Below are positions 57,962-64,000 of a stretch of 64,000 nucleotides of DNA, piece after piece. Under the pieces are notes generated by a model. The model was not told where the DNA came from. It made no database searches and worked only from the letters and a program-made list of their open reading frames with translations. Position numbers and translations under genes: made by a program. Each line of letters begins with the position of its first letter. Position 1 is the first letter of the stretch. Source of the DNA: Tetranychus cinnabarinus (taxonomy: Eukaryota > Arthropoda > Arachnida > Trombidiformes > Tetranychidae); the NCBI GenBank assembly GCA_022266195.1, contig WHVY01000001.1, positions 744,001 through 808,000 on the forward strand, given 5' to 3'.

Positions 57962-60900
57962 CTGTAAATTAATCAAAAAATCGGGCAACAAACAATTAGA
58001 TAATGTAATTAATTAACAAGATAATTAACGTCACCAGATAAATTAACAATATTAACAATGTACACAAAAATAAAATACTTTAGATGAAAAACAGAAAGTG
58101 GAAAACAAAACAAAGAACCAGTCGTCTGGTAATCACATGATAAGAAAGGAAAGAAAGGGTTTTGCTGTAAAGTAAGGGGTGATTACCATATCACGTAACA
58201 AACAAAAGGCAAAATCAAATTACGTTTTATGAATGCAAAAACAGACTCCAAATCATCGTTAAATTAACCAGGATTGACTCAATGATTTCTTGTAATAGTC
58301 AACATTATCAATAATCAGTTGACTCATTTGCTATAAGATATTTTTGATTTTACTTGTAAAAAAAGCATTCAACTGTTTTTTCAGTTACCAGGTTCAAAGC
58401 CTAGAAAGTGATCAAATGATATTGATGATAACGATTCAGAGTTGGATTGAATTGTAATGTAAAGATATTAAATTTAATGAAAGTTACCATGAAAATTGAG
58501 GAATAAAATTAAATCATTTGAACAGTTTATCTGTCCATTTACTTCTCAATTGATTCACCGTTCTTTACATTTTTCAGTAAAATTGACAATCTAGATCAAA
58601 TGATTTGTGAAACGATCTTAGTTAATCAAATGCTAATGATCCATTGAAAGATCAATTTAGATGCCATCTGAAGTCAATCACCTTGAACAACAAAAAATAG
58701 ACTGAAATCAAATCTAAAAACATTTGATTGTAATTTAATTTTCCAAAAAATCAACTCAACTCGTAGGTTTAACCAAACAAGGTCCAAACTACATTGAAAA
58801 AAGATGCAATATAAAGTGAAACGTATTTCCATTTTTGATTAGATTACAATCAATTTTGCAAATGTAAAACTGAAAATCGAAGACAAAAATAGAAAAAATA
58901 TTTCATCTGAATCAATAAATTATCAAATTGTCCAACACATTAAACCGAATCTAAAAATGGATGAAAGATGAATCCAAGTGAACCTTTGCTAATTGAAATT
59001 AACAGGTAAAAACAGTAAACAAAGGCAAAAATTACTCACAGTCTGTTGAATAAATGTTCACTTTCAAATGTTATCCATTTAAAATGAACATTAGTCAAGA
59101 TTAAATCAACTTCATCAGCCTAAAATCAAAGCAACTGTATAATGCAAATCTAAACCCAATAACTCCAAGCTTCACTTTACATTGAGTCCCAATCCAAGCA
59201 TTGAAACAAAATGAGTCAAACTCTAGTCAATAAAATAATCATCTTTCATCAGTTAGTCTTTTAATCAACTTAAGACTAATAATGACAAAAATAATCAAAA
59301 AAACGGTTAAAATGTTTCAAAGCTGGTGAAAAGGAGAACCATTTTTACACCAAACTACAACTTAACAGTAAAATTACCGATTAACCAGAAAACCCATAAG
59401 TCTTGGACTGTTGATTAGACCATCCAAGGTAGTGATAATCTTGATTGGATATCAATAATAGACTGAAACAATCTTTTAGCTGATTGCTTGTTCAGTAATC
59501 ATTTATCAAGCAAGGCCTGAAAAGATGATGAAGAAGAGGGAAAACAAAAAAAAGTGTTTACCAAATGGTGTAATGAAAACAAGATTAGACTGTTTATGGT
59601 TCCTTAATAATAATACATTATAAAATGGATTAAGAGGAATAGATTGATTCTTAAGGTTGACTGGTTAACTTTTTCCAGTAGCATTACTATTATTATCATT
59701 ATTATTATTGCTACTATTATTGTTATTATATTTTTTTGGGTAACAACCACTAGATTCAGTATTGAGGTCTGAGGTTTGAGTAAAGAGGAAACCCAAATAA
59801 CCTGATAATTCAATTACATTGAAGCAGAAAAAGAAGGGAAGAGAAACGAACAAGATGATGATTATCTTCCCAATGACATTTCGTTACAAGAAAGATGGTT
59901 TACAGTAAAGGAATGAGAAGAAGAAACGAGTAAAAATGTCCAAAAGTAGAGTTGGAAAATTGATTCGATAAAGTTGCACTTATTCACTGTATTTTTGGGT
60001 TCCTCTTCAACTTTTGTCCAGTCAATTTAAAAGGTCAAATTAAAAAACCTTTACTTTTGCCTCTTCTGGTCACTGGACAATATCAATACTGTCAACTCAT
60101 CACCATCATCATTACATTATTATTAATAAAGAGACAGTTCAATAGCAACCTGTCCAATTCATGGTTCACTTGAATATAAAATAAGATGAAATGTTGGTCG
60201 AGAAGAAGAAACATTTTTCTTTTCCACCAATTCAATGGTCAAATGAGTAGAACCAAATAGATGAACAAATTTATAGTAAATTTAAATGCATTAATGTTAA
60301 ACAGTTTGATATAAGTGAAAATGAACCCAAAATGAAATTCAATTTGAATGAGTGAAGCAAAAAAAGTTATCAGTACACCAAATGTACATAATAATGTGAA
60401 CCTTTCCAGCAAACCTGAGCAACATCAATAACATTTACATAATCAACTTGATTATTGTCATCTATTAACAAACCAAATATCGATTTGACCTCAACTGCCG
60501 ATAATTCAATTTAAACTCGAAAAATAAAAGAAACAAAATGTTGAACCTTTTCTCATAATTTCATTTACAATTTTCACTTTTAATCCAAAATTTTGCTTCC
60601 AAGTTCATCTTTCAACAAAAGGATACAATCCAATCATTTTATCCTCTTTCCAGATGAAAATTCAATCTAAAGCATTTCAATATTTTGCTCAGAAAAAATG
60701 TTGACCCAAATTTCATCTCCAAATCGTCATTCCATGAAAAATTTCAAAATTTTTTCTCCTTTTTCCAATTTTCGCTTTCAAAACATTTCTTTTCAATCTT
60801 TTTATCTCAAACTTGCAGCTACAGATTGACTAAAGCATTGAACAAATTATCGTTTCTAGTTCAATTCATTGAATTCATCTTGTTATCCATTTATAAAACT

Positions 60901-63900
60901 GTTTCATTATCGCTTTGAATCTCAAATGATGCTGATGATAATAATAACAATTAGCCTTGCATGACAGGCAAAACAATGAATTAACTGAAGCAAAATTAAA
61001 ATTACAAAAAAGGAACCAGAAACAAGGAAAAGAGTAGAAGAAAAAAAGATTAATAAATAAAATTAATTTTCATCACAATTTAAAAATGGTTTCATAATTT
61101 TCTTTGTTCTCAAACTATTGTTTTGCCACAATTTGCTTCACCAATAATTCAACCCTCAACATTCACGAAACTCTTATTATCATAAAATTGAACTCCCAGC
61201 TTGACCAATGCTTTTTATCCTTCCCAGCACACAAAAGGCATTTGCTTGTAACAAGATTAATTAATAAATGGAAACCATTGTCTAACTGAATCAGGGTTAT
61301 CATCATTATCAAATTGATAAAGTTAATTGTTGACTGAACAAAAGATGAATCTTTGAATACACTTTCCCTTCGCCTTTAACCTTTCCCATTTCAAACGAAT
61401 TTCAATTCAATGAATAATCAGAATATTTTTATACCAAAATGAATCAAAGTGAAAAAACCAAAAATTCAACTTTTCTTTTCTGGTTTTTTCATCAACAATT
61501 CTGGATTAACCTTAATTAAGATGAAAAAGTAAGCTTCAAGTTGAAACGATTCATTAAGCTCTTTATTAACCATTTCATATCAATATTTTTGATCCTCAAA
61601 TGAATTGAATGGACAAAATGAATCTTGAGTTTCGAAAATGGAAATTCGTCTTTTTCCAAAAGTTAATTACTTTTGATTGGTTAATGGAAATTAATTTATT
61701 CAAGTTTAGTCTTTTCGTGTTCGCCTTAATTTACATTCAAGGCAACTTTAATCAAGTAAATTGAGTTTAATCTCAGGAGTTGGAATGAAATGTTCATTGT
61801 TCAATTAAAGTTAATCGAAGAATGAAAAGCATTCCAAGTGTTGTCACCAAATGGACAATTTACCTTAATCCGCCATCAATTTACTGATTAAAAGAGATTC
61901 ACGATTTTTTGTCATTTGTCAGAATCGAGATTATCTTGAGTTGGCTTTTTGTTTTTTCACTGATTAGTTGATGAAGGTAAATAGGAAAATTGTATTTAAT
62001 TGTATATTCTTGTTCAACATTATCTTCAAACTAATATTGTTATTAAGGTTGACTTGGCTACTGTAATGATGATAAAGATTTGACCATCACAGGATAAAGT
62101 GACATTCATTATCGGTTGGTCAACATGAGTTTCAAATGTACCTTCAGTTGTCCATTCCTTGCTTGACTCGAGTCCATTAAAAGTGACTGTTATAATATTC
62201 ATCATTATTATCATTGTCAACAAGCTAATGTCATCAATTTATCATAAGATAATGTTCAATGAAAAGTGGAATAATTAATGGACAGAATCATCATGCAATC
62301 CTTTTCTGGTTAAAAAACCAAATGTTGACATTTCCTTTCTTATACAAGAAATGATTGAAAATGAGATTTCATTTCAACTTTTATTCTGTTAAGGTTTGAA
62401 TTGTTGATCAGTCACAATCGACAGTTAAATTGATTGAAGCAATTTAGTTGATCAGCTTGATCGAGTTGATCTTCAATTAAACATTTAAACACTTTAAACG
62501 GATTTCAAGTTTGATGGGAAAAGAGCGTAAAAATAGAAAAGTGTTTTAAGATATTTTCCTTGGAGTTACTTTTATCTTATTTTTCCAAGTTATTCGTCCA
62601 TAAAGAAGGAGATTATCATTGTCAGATGATCAGTTTATCAACATTTCAGGTGAAGACGAAACTGAATGTTGAAAAGTTCAAGTTGAAAGATGAATGTCAA
62701 CCCAACATGTCTTGACTTTTTAGTTTTCATTTTTTTCTTTCTTCTTCTTGTTCACTTTTTTACATCATTTTCATTTTACTTGATAATTATGTGAACTAAA
62801 TTATGATCAACCTTTCATTTTAACCAGAACTTGATCAGTTTATTAAAAGAAATGAAAAGTTGAAAGTTAGACAAACATGAAACAAAAGAAGAGGTAAAAA
62901 AAGGAAGAAAAGAGCAAAATTTTGATCGTTAATTAAGGACTAATCATAATCCATGCTTTAACAATCATTATATCAACTCAATTCTAGATGAAGATGGAAG
63001 ATGAAAAAAACGAGAAAAACTCTAATTAAACTTATTATCTTGATGAATCTTTTCTTGTACAACTATTAACTTTCACTCATTTTTAGGCCTTTCCCATCTC
63101 ATTTTTCACTTTCATCATCAACATGATAATCATGATTAACATGAATCAACCTCCGCCTAAGAATGTTGATTGGCAAAAGACAAAAGACAAATGACAAACA
63201 AATGCAAGAGTCGAAAATTCTGGTTCAATGTAAGTCAAGAAAAAAGATTTGAATGCTCAATGAATTGGCATGAAAGGCTAACCATTTCCTAAGAAATAAA
63301 GAATTTTTTTTGCTCAAAATCATTCATTTCAAAGAAATTTGAACGATGGAAAATGTTGAGCGATTTGTGAGAGAAAACTACAGAAGAGATTGAACATTGT
63401 TTAATTATTGATCAACTTTGGCAACAATTTCTATTCCTTTCGACACTCTTTCAGAATCTAAATTTGAACCATTAATTTGATTATTGATGTTGAATGGAGA
63501 AACCATTGGCAGATTAAGATGATAAACTGTTGGCTTTAATATCGGTTTACAGTGATTATATTGACTTTTTGTGGTCACCCAAAAAGGCCTTAATTTGTTT
63601 GCCTCACTGGATGATAATCACTCTCTTTTATCTCATCATTATCTTCCATGATGATGATCATGATTATGACCAGGAATATTATCATTCCTTCATCTTGTTC
63701 CCTGGTTCACTAAGTAAACCTAATTGGATCAATCATTGAACCCATAATAGCATATCTATTCAACCTGACTCGACAGAAGGAACTGATTGGTCAGTTTAAG
63801 GAAAACAACAATGAAAAAGAAGCAAAATAAAAAGAGAAACTCAAAGATAATATCTGAGAGTTTCATCTTGCAAGAAGAAGAAGAAGATGGATTCTTGATG

Positions 63901-64000
63901 ATGAAGATAGAGAAGAGGGAAAAGGATGAAACAAAAAAAGGGACAAAAAGCCAAAAGCAAAGTTCATCAGATATCATTTGAGACTTTACTTGATGGAGGA
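57962..64000. other. Stomatin upstream intron and/or intergenic DNA
   Basis: 6 kb of AT-rich DNA, A-rich on the plus strand in places, with an (ATT)n microsatellite at about 59681-59730. I tested minus-strand donors near 59040, 59385 and 59565 for a stomatin start exon in phase 1; none has an in-frame ATG. Nothing here is supported as coding. Confidence 0.5.

Noticed and set aside
59030..59080. Minus-strand GTGAGT donor that would give a phase-1 exon end for stomatin
   Set aside because: The frame runs into a stop after 11 codons without an ATG.
59560..59680. Minus-strand open frame before a GTAAAC donor that could join stomatin exon 57961 in phase
   Set aside because: No in-frame ATG before the upstream stop, and no good acceptor. 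The neighbouring (ATT)n repeat inflates open frames.
1..64000. Search for CRISPR arrays, operons, tRNA or rRNA genes
   Set aside because: The window is eukaryotic with spliced genes. No regularly spaced repeats and no convincing tRNA A/B-box cloverleaf or rRNA sequence were recognised by eye; a tRNAscan run could still find one.

Overview
The window reads as animal, specifically arthropod, nuclear DNA. It is AT-rich, its genes are split by introns with GT...AG ends (mostly 55-150 bp, a few of several kb), and it carries a type-2 chitin-binding (peritrophin-like) secreted protein, a PGRP-fold immune protein, a Scratch-type zinc finger factor and an I/Jockey-like non-LTR retrotransposon. Compact genes, AT-richness and a retained MSH5 (lost in Drosophila) would fit an acariform mite such as a spider mite. 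That assignment is inference only.

Layout, left to right. 235-2361 (+): 3' part of a neprilysin-type M13 metallopeptidase. 4024-6631 (+): class B calcitonin-receptor-like GPCR. 6632-10855: regulatory-looking intergenic DNA with a hairpin and purine/pyrimidine tracts. 10856-15723 (+): scratch, a SNAG plus five-C2H2-finger transcription factor with a 3.4-kb first intron. 18278-18700 (+): MED28, tail to tail with TCTP (18834-19358, -). 19604-25143 (-): a LINE with long intact ORF1 and ORF2, just upstream of TCTP. 26634-36232 (+): the giant E3 ligase UBR5/hyd, with one 7.9-kb exon. 37817-38745 (-): chitin-binding protein. 45366-45767 (+): small secreted cysteine-containing protein of unknown family, tail to tail with a secreted non-catalytic PGRP (45843-46764, -). 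47651-50579 (+): MSH5. 50948-53335 (+): TSR1. 53730-54081 (-): dynein light chain LC8. 55190-57961 (-): stomatin, first exon not found. The last 6 kb shows no recognisable gene.

The genes are ordinary single-copy eukaryotic genes and do not form one pathway. The most unusual structure is the LINE. Neither ORF has a usable start codon: each open frame begins exactly at an AG acceptor whose last bases form an in-frame stop. A candidate exon 1 upstream ends in ATG directly followed by a consensus GTAAGT donor. Joined to either acceptor, that ATG is in phase 0, giving full-length Gag-like ORF1 (470 aa) or EN-RT ORF2 (1100 aa). This suggests that both proteins are made from one start codon by alternative splicing. 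All gene models were built by eye from splice consensus, reading phase and family similarity; none was checked against transcripts or databases.
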